Shown: positions 1 through 7,624 of the stretch, one piece after another | How the letters are laid out: each line of letters begins with the position of its first letter | Position numbering within the stretch: the stretch's first letter is position 1 | From: Aequorivita sp. | GTDB lineage: Bacteria; Bacteroidota; Bacteroidia; Flavobacteriales; Flavobacteriaceae | Reading direction: 5' to 3' | Length of the DNA stretch: 64,000 bases | NCBI GenBank assembly: GCA_024637015.1 | Contig: JAGXGE010000004.1 | Location: forward strand, 124,001 to 188,000 | The notes under the pieces: generated by a model | What the model was told of the DNA's origin: nothing | What the model saw: only the letters and a program-made list of their open reading frames with translations | The model's database searches: none | Program-made: the position numbers and the translations under genes

Positions 1-1
1 T

Positions 2-946
2 GGACAGTATTCAAATTTACGTCCTCAAGCTGAAGCCCTAGGGTTGGGAGACCGTTTTGATGAAGTGAAAAAAATGTACACTCGGGTAAACGAAATGTTT
101 GGAAATTTAGTGAAAGTTACCCCCAGTTCCAAAGTGGTGGGCGATATGGCCATTTTTATGGTAACGAATAATTTGTATCCCGAGGATGTTATGGAGCGCG
201 GACAAGATATTTCCTTTCCAGAATCTGTTATCAATTTCTTTAAGGGTGACTTGGGACAACCCTTGGGTGGTTTTCCGAAAGAGCTTCAAAAAATAATCCT
301 AAAAAACAATAAAGCATATACCGATAGGCCAAATGCACATTTGGAACCCATAGATTTTGATGCGGAATTCAAAGTTTTTAGTAAAAAATTCCAGGAAGGT
401 TTTACTCGTCCCATTGAGTTTGAAGATTTTCTTTCTTATAGTTTATATCCACGGGTTTTTGAAGATGCACACGAAAAATATAAGTTATATGGAAATGTCG
501 CCATTCTTGATACCCAAAATTTCTTCTATGGAATGAAGCCTCAGGAAGAGGCCATTATTGAACTTGAGCCAGGAAAATCAATTATTGTAAAGCTTCTTTC
601 TATAGGAATCCCAAATGAGGATGGTGTGCGTATCGTTTTCTTTTCGGTAAATGGTGAAAATCGTTTTATAGAAATAAAAGACAAGTCTATTAAGGTAGAA
701 AAAGAGATTCACGCAAAGATAGATCCTCAGGACACCGCTCAATACGGAGCACCATTACAAGGAAGTTTGTATAAAATTTTGGTGAAAAAAGGGCAGGAAA
801 TAAAAAAGAACGATCACCTCTTTATTATTGAAGCCATGAAAATGGAAACTACAATAACTGCAAATAAAGCTGGGAAAGTTAAATCCATCTCCCTAAAACC
901 AGGAACAATGGTAATGAAAGATGATTTGATTTTGACTTTGGAATAG
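2..946 (+). CDS. pyc: Pyruvate carboxylase, C-terminal part (5' end outside window)
   Basis: The reading frame is already open at base 2 and ends at 946, giving the last 314 residues of a much longer enzyme. Pyruvate carboxylase adds bicarbonate to pyruvate to make oxaloacetate, refilling the TCA cycle. The start of the visible part, GQYSNLRPQAEALGLGDR, is the end of the carboxyltransferase TIM barrel, followed by the allosteric/PYC-OADA region. A biotinyl carrier domain occupies roughly the last 75 residues, with the biotin-attachment motif EAMKMET (Lys is the biotinylated residue). Length and order match the C-terminus of single-chain pyruvate carboxylases. The related oxaloacetate decarboxylase alpha subunit is possible but less likely given the close fit of the segment between the two domains. 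A hairpin terminator follows at 1005-1055. Confidence 0.9.
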   Translation, partial: GQYSNLRPQAEALGLGDRFDEVKKMYTRVNEMFGNLVKVTPSSKVVGDMAIFMVTNNLYPEDVMERGQDISFPESVINFFKGDLGQPLGGFPKELQKIILKNNKAYTDRPNAHLEPIDFDAEFKVFSKKFQEGFTRPIEFEDFLSYSLYPRVFEDAHEKYKLYGNVAILDTQNFFYGMKPQEEAIIELEPGKSIIVKLLSIGIPNEDGVRIVFFSVNGENRFIEIKDKSIKVEKEIHAKIDPQDTAQYGAPLQGSLYKILVKKGQEIKKNDHLFIIEAMKMETTITANKAGKVKSISLKPGTMVMKDDLILTLE

Positions 947-1004
947 CTCTGAAATCAATACTCTGGCTTCGCTCAGCAACCAGAATTTTGAAACTAAATT
1001 GAAT

Positions 1005-1055
1005 GCTTTGCGCTTTTGTGAGAGAAAAATTGCAAACAAAAGCGCAAAGCTTTTT
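1005..1055 (+). terminator. Intrinsic terminator after pyc
   Basis: A perfect 15-bp stem (1005-1019 pairs with 1036-1050) with a 16-nt loop is followed by TTTTTAATT. It separates pyc from the ribosomal protein operon. Confidence 0.85.
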
Positions 1056-1128
1056 AATTAACAAAAAAGTCTTTATTCTTATGTCTTTCAGCGCAGCGGT
1101 CTTTTGTCTTAAATTTTATTCCCACCCC

Positions 1129-1158
1129 TTGCTTTTCAAATAAATAACACTACATTTG
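1129..1158 (+). promoter_or_regulatory. Promoter of the rplM-rpsI operon
   Basis: TTG at 1129-1131, 19 bp, then TACATTTG at 1151-1158. This matches the Bacteroidota primary sigma factor consensus (TTG, 17-23 bp, TAnnTTTG). Transcription should start near 1165, leaving a leader of about 68 nt before rplM. Confidence 0.75.
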
Positions 1159-1232
1159 CACCCCTCTTAGGCAAAATTCGTTTTGATTTAGGGTGAGAAA
1201 ACAATGAATTATTAACAATTGACAAAGACTAA

Positions 1233-1688
1233 ATGGATACATTAAGTTACAAAACAGTATCTGCCAACAAAGGAACCGTTGTAAAAGAATGGTTATTGGT
1301 AGATGCGGACGGGCAAACATTGGGTCGTCTTGCAAGCGAAGTTGCTAAATTACTTCGCGGTAAGCACAAACCTAGTTTCACCCCTCACGTAGATTGCGGT
1401 GATAACGTAATTATTATTAATTCCAGTAAAATAAACCTTACTGGTAACAAATGGAACGACAAAACGTACATTCGCCACACAGGATATCCTGGTGGACAAC
1501 GTAGCCTTACCGCTACAGAAATGTACAAAAAAGATCCTGCAAGGCTTGTTGAAAAAGCTGTGAAAGGAATGCTTCCTAAAAACAAATTGGGCGCGGAAAT
1601 CTTCAGAAACTTAAAAGTTTATGTAGATGCAAACCACGGTCAAGAAGCACAAAAACCTAGAGCTATTAACTTTAACGACAACAAGTAA
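1233..1688 (+). CDS. rplM: 50S ribosomal protein L13
   Basis: 151-residue large-subunit protein that binds 23S rRNA early in assembly. The sequence contains the L13 core, with [18 protein letters not shown] near the N-terminus, then [18 protein letters not shown], and GMLPKNKLG in the C-terminal half. The length is normal for Bacteroidota. The stop TAA (1686-1688) shares its last A with the ATG of rpsI (TAATG), so the two genes are very probably translationally coupled. L13 and S9 genes are paired in most bacteria, which supports both calls. Confidence 0.98.
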   Translation: MDTLSYKTVSANKGTVVKEWLLVDADGQTLGRLASEVAKLLRGKHKPSFTPHVDCGDNVIIINSSKINLTGNKWNDKTYIRHTGYPGGQRSLTATEMYKKDPARLVEKAVKGMLPKNKLGAEIFRNLKVYVDANHGQEAQKPRAINFNDNK

Positions 1689-2074
1689 TGGAGACAATTC
1701 ACAAAATAGGCAGAAGAAAAACTGCTGTTGCACGTGTGTACCTTAAAGAAGGTAAAGGAAACATTACCATCAACAAGCGTGAGTTTGAAAACTACTTTCC
1801 AACTGGAACCCTTCAGTATAAAGTAAAACAACCTTTAGTACTTACAGAAAACGAAACTACTTTCGACATTACAGTAAACGTATTTGGTGGTGGTATTACA
1901 GGACAGGCAGAAGCCATTCGTCTTGCAATCTCCCGCGCTATGTGTACACTTAATGACGAAAATCGTGGAATCTTGAAACCAGAAGGTTTGCTTACAAGAG
2001 ATCCAAGAATGGTAGAGCGTAAGAAATTCGGACAGAAGAAAGCTCGTAAGAAATTCCAATTCTCTAAACGATAA
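1688..2074 (+). CDS. rpsI: 30S ribosomal protein S9
   Basis: 128-residue small-subunit protein of the 30S head. Its basic C-terminal tail, ending KKFQFSKR, reaches towards the P-site tRNA. The N-terminal HKIGRRKTAVARVYL and the central VFGGGITGQAEAIRLAISRA are hallmark S9 segments. The start codon overlaps the rplM stop by one base. The next gene, rpsB, is separated by 172 nt that contain several hairpins (2094-2212). Confidence 0.98.
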   Translation: METIHKIGRRKTAVARVYLKEGKGNITINKREFENYFPTGTLQYKVKQPLVLTENETTFDITVNVFGGGITGQAEAIRLAISRAMCTLNDENRGILKPEGLLTRDPRMVERKKFGQKKARKKFQFSKR

Positions 2075-2093
2075 TATTAAAAATTTGTGTGTT

Positions 2094-2212
2094 GTGCCGC
2101 ACTTGTTGCGGCACCGCACAATTTTAAGTTCATATTCATTATTAATTAAAAAAGCTGTTATCCGCCTTAGGCGGAGTTAGTTTAGCATCTAAACCAAAGC
2201 TCTGCTTTGGTT
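2094..2212 (+). promoter_or_regulatory. Structured region between rpsI and rpsB (terminator or leader)
   Basis: Four perfect hairpins lie in 120 nt. They are an 8-bp stem 2094-2101/2107-2114, a 6-bp stem TCCGCC/GGCGGA at 2161-2175, a 6-bp stem 2180-2185/2189-2194, and a 9-bp stem 2192-2200/2204-2212. The last two overlap by three bases and cannot form together, which would allow a switch. The first may end rplM-rpsI transcription, although its T-tract is poor. The others may form the 5' leader of rpsB, where ribosomal protein autoregulation is common, or be intergenic palindromic repeats. Confidence 0.45.
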
Positions 2213-2246
2213 GCTATCCTTTCACAGAACGTAAACTAAAACAAAA

Positions 2247-3152
2247 ATGGCAAAAAAAGTAGTAGTAAAAGACTTACTAGAAGCTGGTGTGCACTTTGGC
2301 CACCTAACCCGCAAATGGAACCCGAACATGGCGCCGTATATCTATATGGAACGCAACGGGATCCACATTATCAACCTTTACAAAACCGCTGCAAAAATTG
2401 AAGAGGCTAGCGAAGCCCTTAAGAAAATTTCAGCTAGTGGACGCAAAATTCTTTTTGTAGCTACCAAAAAACAAGCAAAAGACATTGTTGCTGAAAAAGC
2501 AAAGAATGCAAACATGCCTTACATCACTGAAAGATGGCCTGGCGGTATGCTTACTAACTTTGTGACTATCCGTAAAGCCGTTAAAAAAATGGCTTCTATT
2601 GATAGAATGAAGCAAGACGGAACTTTCATGACTCTTTCAAAGAAAGAGCGTTTGGCAGTAGATCGTCTTCGTGCTAAATTGGAAAAAAACTTAGGTTCTA
2701 TTTCTGATATGAGTCGTCTTCCTGCAGCACTTTTTGTTGTAGATACAACTCGTGAGCACATTGCAGTTGCTGAAGCGTTGAAATTGAACATTCCAATTTT
2801 CGCAATGGTTGATACTAACAGTGACCCACGCGTTATTGATTACGTAATTCCATCAAACGATGATGCTTCAAAATCTATTGACGCTATTATGAGTTTTGTT
2901 TCAGAAGCCGTTATTGAAGGTCTTTCTGAAAGAAAATCTGGAGGCGATGATGATAGCGATGATGAAGAAGGAATGGCAAAAAAAGCTAAAGCTCCTAAAA
3001 AAGATAAAGAAGGAAAAGAAGCCAAACCAGCAAAAAAAGCAGTAAAAGCTGAAGTTCCTTCAACAGATGAAGAAGATGTGGAAGCCATGAAAGAGGCAAA
3101 ACAGCCAGTTCGTCAGAAATCGAAAAAAGAAGTTCTTAACGAAGAGGAATAA
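2247..3152 (+). CDS. rpsB: 30S ribosomal protein S2, with long C-terminal extension
   Basis: 301 residues. Roughly the first 230 are canonical S2, with LLEAGVHFGHLTRKWNP at the N-terminus, ERWPGGMLTNF in the middle and VDTNSDPRVIDYVIPSND near the end of the domain. S2 binds late at the junction of the 30S head and body and recruits S1. From about residue 233 comes a low-complexity tail of alternating acidic (GGDDDSDDEEG) and Lys/Ala-rich stretches. Such tails occur in S2 of this phylum, whereas E. coli S2 stops at 241. rpsB is followed by tsf, a very conserved pairing. A hairpin at 3172-3221 lies between them. Confidence 0.97.
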   Translation: MAKKVVVKDLLEAGVHFGHLTRKWNPNMAPYIYMERNGIHIINLYKTAAKIEEASEALKKISASGRKILFVATKKQAKDIVAEKAKNANMPYITERWPGGMLTNFVTIRKAVKKMASIDRMKQDGTFMTLSKKERLAVDRLRAKLEKNLGSISDMSRLPAALFVVDTTREHIAVAEALKLNIPIFAMVDTNSDPRVIDYVIPSNDDASKSIDAIMSFVSEAVIEGLSERKSGGDDDSDDEEGMAKKAKAPKKDKEGKEAKPAKKAVKAEVPSTDEEDVEAMKEAKQPVRQKSKKEVLNEEE

Positions 3153-3171
3153 TAACCTTAACTTAAAATCC

Positions 3172-3221
3172 AAAAGTCGTTTAGTTCTTTTCTTTAGTGA
3201 AATAAATTGAACGACTTTTTT
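3172..3221 (+). terminator. Hairpin between rpsB and tsf (terminator or attenuator)
   Basis: A 10-bp perfect stem (AAAAGTCGTT 3172-3181 with AACGACTTTT 3210-3219) encloses a 28-nt loop and is followed by further T residues. It may terminate, or partly attenuate, rpsB transcription before tsf. Confidence 0.6.
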
Positions 3222-3253
3222 ACAATAATACTAAACTTTAAAAATTTATAAAA

Positions 3254-4219
3254 ATGGCAAACATAACAGCCGCAGAAGTAAATAAACTAAGACAAACCAC
3301 CGGAGCTGGAATGATGGACTGTAAAAAGGCATTAGTAGAAGCAGACGGAAATATGGAAGAAGCAATTTCAATCCTTAGAAAAAAAGGACAGAAAATTGCC
3401 GAAAAGAGAGCAGACCGCGACTCTAGTGAAGGTGTTGCAACTGCAAAAGTGAACAGCGACAACACAAAAGGTGTTGCTATTTCATTGAATTGTGAAACTG
3501 ACTTTGTTGCTAAAAACGACTCTTACGTTGAAATGGCAAACAAAATGGCCGAAGTTGCTTTGAATACTTCATCTAAAGATGAGTTTTTGGCTGCAGATTT
3601 CGGAGGAATGACCGTTGCTGAGAAATTAACTGAGCAAACTGGTGTAATTGGAGAGAAAATAGAAATTGGTGGTTTCGAAATTTTAGAAGCTCCATATGTA
3701 GGTTCTTATGTACACGTTAACAAAATTGCTGCTTTAACTGGTCTTTCAAAAGCAGTTGATAATGCTGACGAATTAACAAAAGATGTTTCAATGCAAGTTG
3801 CTTCTATGGGCGCTACTACGCTTTCTTACAAAGATTTTGATCCAGAATTCGTTGCTTCTGAAACTGAAGCAAGAATCGCTGTTATCGAAAAAGATAATAT
3901 TGAATTGGGTCGTTTGGGCAAAACGCTTAAAAACGTCCCTAAATATATTTCAAGAGCACAATTGACTCCAGAAATTATGGCTCAGGCTGAAGCGGATGCA
4001 AAAGCTGAATTGAAAGCTGAAGGCAAGCCAGAGCAAATCTGGGATAAAATCCTTCCAGGAAAAATTGAGCGTTTCATTAGTGACAACACTACAATGGACC
4101 ACGAAAAAGCGTTGCTTGACCAAAATTTCATTAAAGACGACAAAAAGAACGTTGCAGATTACGTGAAAACGTATGGTGATGTTGAAGTTGTTGGCTTCAA
4201 AAGAGTTTCTTTGGCATAA
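3254..4219 (+). CDS. tsf: Elongation factor Ts
   Basis: 321-residue nucleotide exchange factor that releases GDP from EF-Tu. The N-terminal UBA-like domain (residues 1-55, with KLRQTTGAGMMDCKKALVEA) is followed by the family signature FVAKNDSYVEMA (around residue 80), which contacts the EF-Tu G domain. The protein is longer than E. coli EF-Ts (283), with the extra residues in the C-terminal core, as is usual in Bacteroidota. It lies downstream of rpsB and upstream of pyrH in a widely conserved order, and is followed by a strong terminator. Confidence 0.97.
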   Translation: MANITAAEVNKLRQTTGAGMMDCKKALVEADGNMEEAISILRKKGQKIAEKRADRDSSEGVATAKVNSDNTKGVAISLNCETDFVAKNDSYVEMANKMAEVALNTSSKDEFLAADFGGMTVAEKLTEQTGVIGEKIEIGGFEILEAPYVGSYVHVNKIAALTGLSKAVDNADELTKDVSMQVASMGATTLSYKDFDPEFVASETEARIAVIEKDNIELGRLGKTLKNVPKYISRAQLTPEIMAQAEADAKAELKAEGKPEQIWDKILPGKIERFISDNTTMDHEKALLDQNFIKDDKKNVADYVKTYGDVEVVGFKRVSLA

Positions 4220-4248
4220 GCTTTTGAGATTTATTCTATAAAAAACGA

Positions 4249-4282
4249 AAAGAGGCTGATTGATTTCAGCCTCTTTTTTTTT
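4249..4282 (+). terminator. Intrinsic terminator after tsf
   Basis: An 11-bp perfect stem (4249-4259 with 4266-4276) has a 6-nt loop and a run of T to 4282. Confidence 0.92.
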
Positions 4283-4342
4283 ATTCCAATTCTTGCTTTC
4301 ATATTCAATTTTATTTCCTTCCACCGCATCAATATTTTTCTT

Positions 4343-4350
4343 TATTTTTG
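4343..4350 (+). promoter_or_regulatory. -7 promoter element of pyrH
   Basis: TATTTTTG fits TAnnTTTG exactly and lies 18 bp before the ATG at 4369. No clear TTG is present at -33. The in-frame TTG at 4348 overlaps this element, so it is unlikely to be the translation start. Confidence 0.6.
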
Positions 4351-4368
4351 CCTCAGCAAAACCATAGT

Positions 4369-5076
4369 ATGCACTATAAAAGAATTCTTTTAAAACTTTC
4401 CGGCGAAGCCTTAATGGGCGATCAACAATATGGCATTGATCCCATTCGCCTTCAAGAATACGCCCACGAAATAAAACAGATTACCGAAAAAGGTGTGGAA
4501 GTGGCCATCGTTATTGGAGGCGGTAACATTTTTAGAGGTTTGTCTGGGGCCAGCAGCGGCATGGACCGTGTACAGGGCGACCATATGGGAATGCTTGCAA
4601 CTGTAATAAACGGCCTTGCATTGCAAAGTGCCTTAGAGAATGAAGATGTACCTACCCGTTTACAGAGTGCAATCAACATCAATGAAGTTGCAGAGCCTTT
4701 TATACGCAGGAAAGCAATTCGCCATTTAGAAAAAGGGCGGGTAGTTATATTTGGTGGAGGTACTGGAAACCCATACTTTACTACAGATTCTGCTGCGGTT
4801 TTACGGGCTATTGAAATTAGTGCAGATGTTATCTTGAAAGGAACTCGCGTAGACGGTATTTATACTAGCGACCCCGAAAAAGACAAGCAGGCAACAAAAT
4901 TCGATTTTATCAGTTTTGAAGATGTGTTGCGGAAGGGCCTGAAAGTAATGGATACCACAGCTTTCACGCTAAGCCAGGAAAACGAATTGCCAATCATCGT
5001 TTTTGATATGAACACCAAAGGCAATCTTTTAAAGGTTGTTTCCGGTGAAAAGATTGGAACGAAAGTGAATTTGTAA
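4369..5076 (+). CDS. pyrH: UMP kinase (uridylate kinase)
   Basis: 235-residue cytoplasmic enzyme that phosphorylates UMP to UDP with ATP, the committed step to UTP and CTP. It belongs to the amino acid kinase fold. Residues near the N-terminus ([15 protein letters not shown]) form the ATP-binding strand, [11 protein letters not shown] binds phosphates, and the segment [19 protein letters not shown] is diagnostic of bacterial PyrH. The start is set at ATG 4369 because the upstream in-frame TTG (4348) lies inside the -7 promoter element and the homologues begin [12 protein letters not shown]. It stands in the usual tsf-pyrH-frr order. Confidence 0.96.
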   Translation: MHYKRILLKLSGEALMGDQQYGIDPIRLQEYAHEIKQITEKGVEVAIVIGGGNIFRGLSGASSGMDRVQGDHMGMLATVINGLALQSALENEDVPTRLQSAININEVAEPFIRRKAIRHLEKGRVVIFGGGTGNPYFTTDSAAVLRAIEISADVILKGTRVDGIYTSDPEKDKQATKFDFISFEDVLRKGLKVMDTTAFTLSQENELPIIVFDMNTKGNLLKVVSGEKIGTKVNL

Positions 5077-5147
5077 ATAAAATAGCCGCGAATTCAGGAA
5101 TATTTAAATAATTTTATTCGTGAATTTGTGATAAAAAATATAAACCT

Positions 5148-5171
5148 GTCCCCCTGAGCGCAGTCGAAGGG
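5148..5171. repeat. Copy of a dispersed CTGAGCGCAGTCGAAG-type element
   Basis: The block GTCCCC-CTGAGCGCAGTCGAAG-GG is an intergenic sequence that I recall being scattered in many Flavobacteriia genomes, usually followed or preceded by GACA/TGTC. Here it lies only 17 nt upstream of the frr start and would be in the frr mRNA leader if transcription begins upstream. A shorter related fragment (CTTCGCTCAGC) lies at about 967-977. The multi-copy nature is memory, not something this window shows. Confidence 0.5.
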
Positions 5172-5187
5172 CTGAATTTTGAATCCT

Positions 5188-5742
5188 ATGGAAGACGAAA
5201 TAGATTTTATAATTGATGGAACGCGTGAAGCCATGGACAACGCGTTGAAACATTTAGAAAAAGAATTGGTAAACATTCGTGCCGGAAAAGCTTCACCGTC
5301 AATGGTTGGTAGTGTAATGGTTGATTATTACGGAAGCCAAACTCCTTTGAGCCAAGTTGCAAATGTGAGTACTCCAGACGGAATGACCATTAGCATTCAA
5401 CCTTGGGAAAAAGGAATGATTCCAGAAATTGAACGCGGTATCCATTTAGCAAATATTGGTTTTAACCCAATGAATAACGGCGAAAGCGTTATCATCAGCG
5501 TTCCTCCTTTAACAGAAGAACGAAGAAAGGATTTGGTAAAACAGGCAAAAGCTGCTGGTGAAGAAGCAAAAATAGGCGTTCGCAACGACCGTAAAAACGC
5601 CAACAATGATTTAAAAGGATTGGAAATTTCAGAAGATTTAAAGAAAAGCCTTGAAGATGACATTCAAGAAATGACCGATCAGCACATCAAAAAGATTGAT
5701 GAGACCTTGGCTAAAAAAGAAAAAGAAATAATGACTGTGTAA
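5188..5742 (+). CDS. frr: Ribosome recycling factor
   Basis: 184-residue factor that, with EF-G, splits post-termination ribosomes. The sequence shows the family core HLEKELVNIRAGKASPSMV (domain I), the central VDYYGSQTPLSQVANV, and RKDLVKQAKAAGEEAKIGVRN with the conserved Arg-rich helix. Length matches E. coli RRF (185). An upstream in-frame TTG (5179) would add three residues, but ATG 5188 gives the usual N-terminus. A dispersed repeat ends 17 nt upstream, and a terminator follows at 5770-5796. Confidence 0.96.
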   Translation: MEDEIDFIIDGTREAMDNALKHLEKELVNIRAGKASPSMVGSVMVDYYGSQTPLSQVANVSTPDGMTISIQPWEKGMIPEIERGIHLANIGFNPMNNGESVIISVPPLTEERRKDLVKQAKAAGEEAKIGVRNDRKNANNDLKGLEISEDLKKSLEDDIQEMTDQHIKKIDETLAKKEKEIMTV

Positions 5743-5769
5743 TTCACGTTTCGTTAAACTAAATACAAT

Positions 5770-5797
5770 AAAGCGGCATATTAGCCGCTTTCTTTTT
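5770..5797 (+). terminator. Intrinsic terminator after frr
   Basis: An 8-bp stem AAAGCGGC/GCCGCTTT (5770-5777 with 5784-5791) has a 6-nt loop and is followed by CTTTTT. Confidence 0.85.
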
Positions 5798-5829
5798 ACT
5801 TTTAAGCTGCTTAAAATTAACCTTTCCGA

Positions 5830-7095
5830 ATGCGAAAACTCCTTTTTTTTGTTTTTTTCAGTGTTACTTTTTATGTTGTTGCACAGGAGCCTTCAATACA
5901 AACTGACAAGGATTCCATTTCAAGTGTTGCTGACAAAAAAGAGCACCCGCTTTCTTCGGGTTATTACCCTATTGGTTTTTTTGACATTGATCTTAAAACC
6001 TTAATAAAATATAACAATTATGAAAGCTTCCGTTTGGGAATTGGCGGACTAACCAACGACAAACTTTTTGAAAAATACAAGCTGGGTGGTTATGTTGCTT
6101 ATGGTTTTAAGGACAAAGCCCTAAAATATAGTTTAGGCGCCAGCGCCCGCATGAACAAAGAAAATAAAACCTGGGTAAGTGTATATTATGTTGATGATAT
6201 AAAGGAAATTGGAACTTTTGATTTCCTTACTGATGCGCGGGTCTATTCTATTTTTGAGCCAAGACTCGTTAATATTATCCAATTTTACAAATACCGAAAA
6301 TGGTTTGCAAACGTTACAAGCGAGCTTTCACCAAAAATACTTGGTGAATTCCGCGTTGAGCATAGCAATGTGGAGAATATTGAGAGTTATTATTTCATAA
6401 ATGACGGCATACCCTATAATGACTATCAATTGGCGGAGGCTACAGTTTCGGTTCGGATAAGTCCGAAAACGGATTTTTTTACAAATGAAGATGGCACCAA
6501 GGAATATTTTGACGGTTTTCCAAAGATAAGCGCACAAATTACACAAGGATTCAAAGACGTTGTAGGCAGTGATTTCAATTATACCAAATTTGGACTGAAG
6601 TTGGACTATTATATAAAGCGTACCAATCTATCTTCCACCAATATTCTTTTGGAAGGTACACTTGCCACGGGCGATGTGCCATTGACCCATTTATTTCATT
6701 CCTATCCCAACCAGCCAACAAAAGATGAAATTTTGCAACGTTTTTCCGTAGCTGGAGTGCAGAGTTTTGAAACGATGTATTTTGGCGAATTCTTTTCAGA
6801 TAAATTGACAACGCTACAAGTGAAACATAGTTTGAGATACTTTAAACTTGCCGAGAAGTGGAAGCCAGAACTAGTGCTTATTACGCGCCACGCTTGGGGC
6901 GATATGAACAATACTGACCGCCATTTTGGAATACCTTTTAATACCTTGGAACATCTTTATAACGAAAGCGGTTTTGAGGTGAATAAGATTCTTTTTGGGT
7001 TTGGGCTCAGTGCTGCTTACCGCTATGGGTATTACAACCTGCCAAAATTCTCAGATAATATTTCGTTTAAGTTTACTTTTAATTTAAAGATTTGA
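5830..7095 (+). CDS. Outer-membrane beta-barrel protein of the DUF5686 type, short form
   Basis: 421 residues with a signal peptide ending near residue 19 (YVVAQ). The C-terminal 250 residues, rich in alternating aromatic strands and ending in a typical barrel terminus (ISFKFTFNLKI), resemble the end of DUF5686 proteins. Those are usually about 800 residues with an N-terminal carboxypeptidase-like regulatory domain. Here that N-terminal half is absent, so this is a short family member rather than a truncation, since it has its own signal peptide and start. The likely place is the outer membrane; no substrate can be assigned. It stands alone between the frr terminator and a minus-strand gene. 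Confidence 0.65.
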   Translation: MRKLLFFVFFSVTFYVVAQEPSIQTDKDSISSVADKKEHPLSSGYYPIGFFDIDLKTLIKYNNYESFRLGIGGLTNDKLFEKYKLGGYVAYGFKDKALKYSLGASARMNKENKTWVSVYYVDDIKEIGTFDFLTDARVYSIFEPRLVNIIQFYKYRKWFANVTSELSPKILGEFRVEHSNVENIESYYFINDGIPYNDYQLAEATVSVRISPKTDFFTNEDGTKEYFDGFPKISAQITQGFKDVVGSDFNYTKFGLKLDYYIKRTNLSSTNILLEGTLATGDVPLTHLFHSYPNQPTKDEILQRFSVAGVQSFETMYFGEFFSDKLTTLQVKHSLRYFKLAEKWKPELVLITRHAWGDMNNTDRHFGIPFNTLEHLYNESGFEVNKILFGFGLSAAYRYGYYNLPKFSDNISFKFTFNLKI

Positions 7096-7137
7096 TGGTT
7101 CTTGGTTGTCAGTTAGCGGTTATCAATTGGTCGCATA

Positions 7138-7434
7138 TTAGCTTTCAATTTTCTCAATCATCTCTTTAAATAATTCTAATAAAAATTTTAGTTTTCCAGC
7201 GTCGCCAGAAGCGTTAAATTTTTGGTTCTCTATTTTTACACCATACCAATCTTGTGCTCCATTTTCGTTAAGTATCCATTCTATATTGATATTCGCTATT
7301 GAAGTGTTTGATATATCAATTTCAACTTCCCACCCAGGATTGTCCAAAGTTGTTATTTGAATACCTTCACCCTGTTCCCAATCGCCGTCACAATTATTCT
7401 TAAACCAATTCTGTATCCAGTCTAAAATTTCCAT
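7138..7434 (-). CDS. Imm53-like immunity protein, apparently orphan
   Basis: 98-residue acidic cytoplasmic protein without signal peptide. The opening MEILDWIQNWFKNNCDGDWE, followed by GIQITTLDNPGWEVEIDI, fits the Imm53 family of polymorphic-toxin immunity proteins, which protect a cell against a cognate toxin domain. No toxin gene or Rhs/T9SS toxin is adjacent: its neighbours are a barrel protein and an exporter on the other strand. It may guard against toxins of neighbouring strains or be a remnant of a lost toxin module. An inverted repeat ATATGCA-AAA-TGCATAT at 7484-7500 lies about 50 bp upstream of its start and could be an operator. Family recognition is from memory of the motif. Confidence 0.65.
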   Translation of the reverse strand: MEILDWIQNWFKNNCDGDWEQGEGIQITTLDNPGWEVEIDISNTSIANINIEWILNENGAQDWYGVKIENQKFNASGDAGKLKFLLELFKEMIEKIES

Positions 7435-7595
7435 TTGTATTGCGCTATTAAAATTGGGTGGTTCTTATAATTGTTAACAGTTTATATGCAAAATGCATAT
7501 CTAGTTATTCTTGTAAAGCTACAAAAAGGGTTTGTTATGCTTTCACCCCTTTTAAAATACCACACAAAATAAATCTCCCACTAATTGGGAATACT

Positions 7596-7603
7596 TACCT
7601 TTG
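7596..7603 (+). promoter_or_regulatory. -7 promoter element of the MMPL exporter gene
   Basis: TACCTTTG matches TAnnTTTG exactly, 21 bp before the TTG start at 7625. No TTG is seen at the usual -33 position. A 5-bp inverted repeat (TCCCA/TGGGA, 7576-7590) abuts it upstream. Confidence 0.6.
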
Positions 7604-7624
7604 CGAAGTCTTTAAAAAATTGCT

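Noticed and set aside
4348-4368. TTG at 4348 as the start of pyrH
   Set aside because: It lies inside the -7 element TATTTTTG, and the family N-terminus fits ATG 4369.
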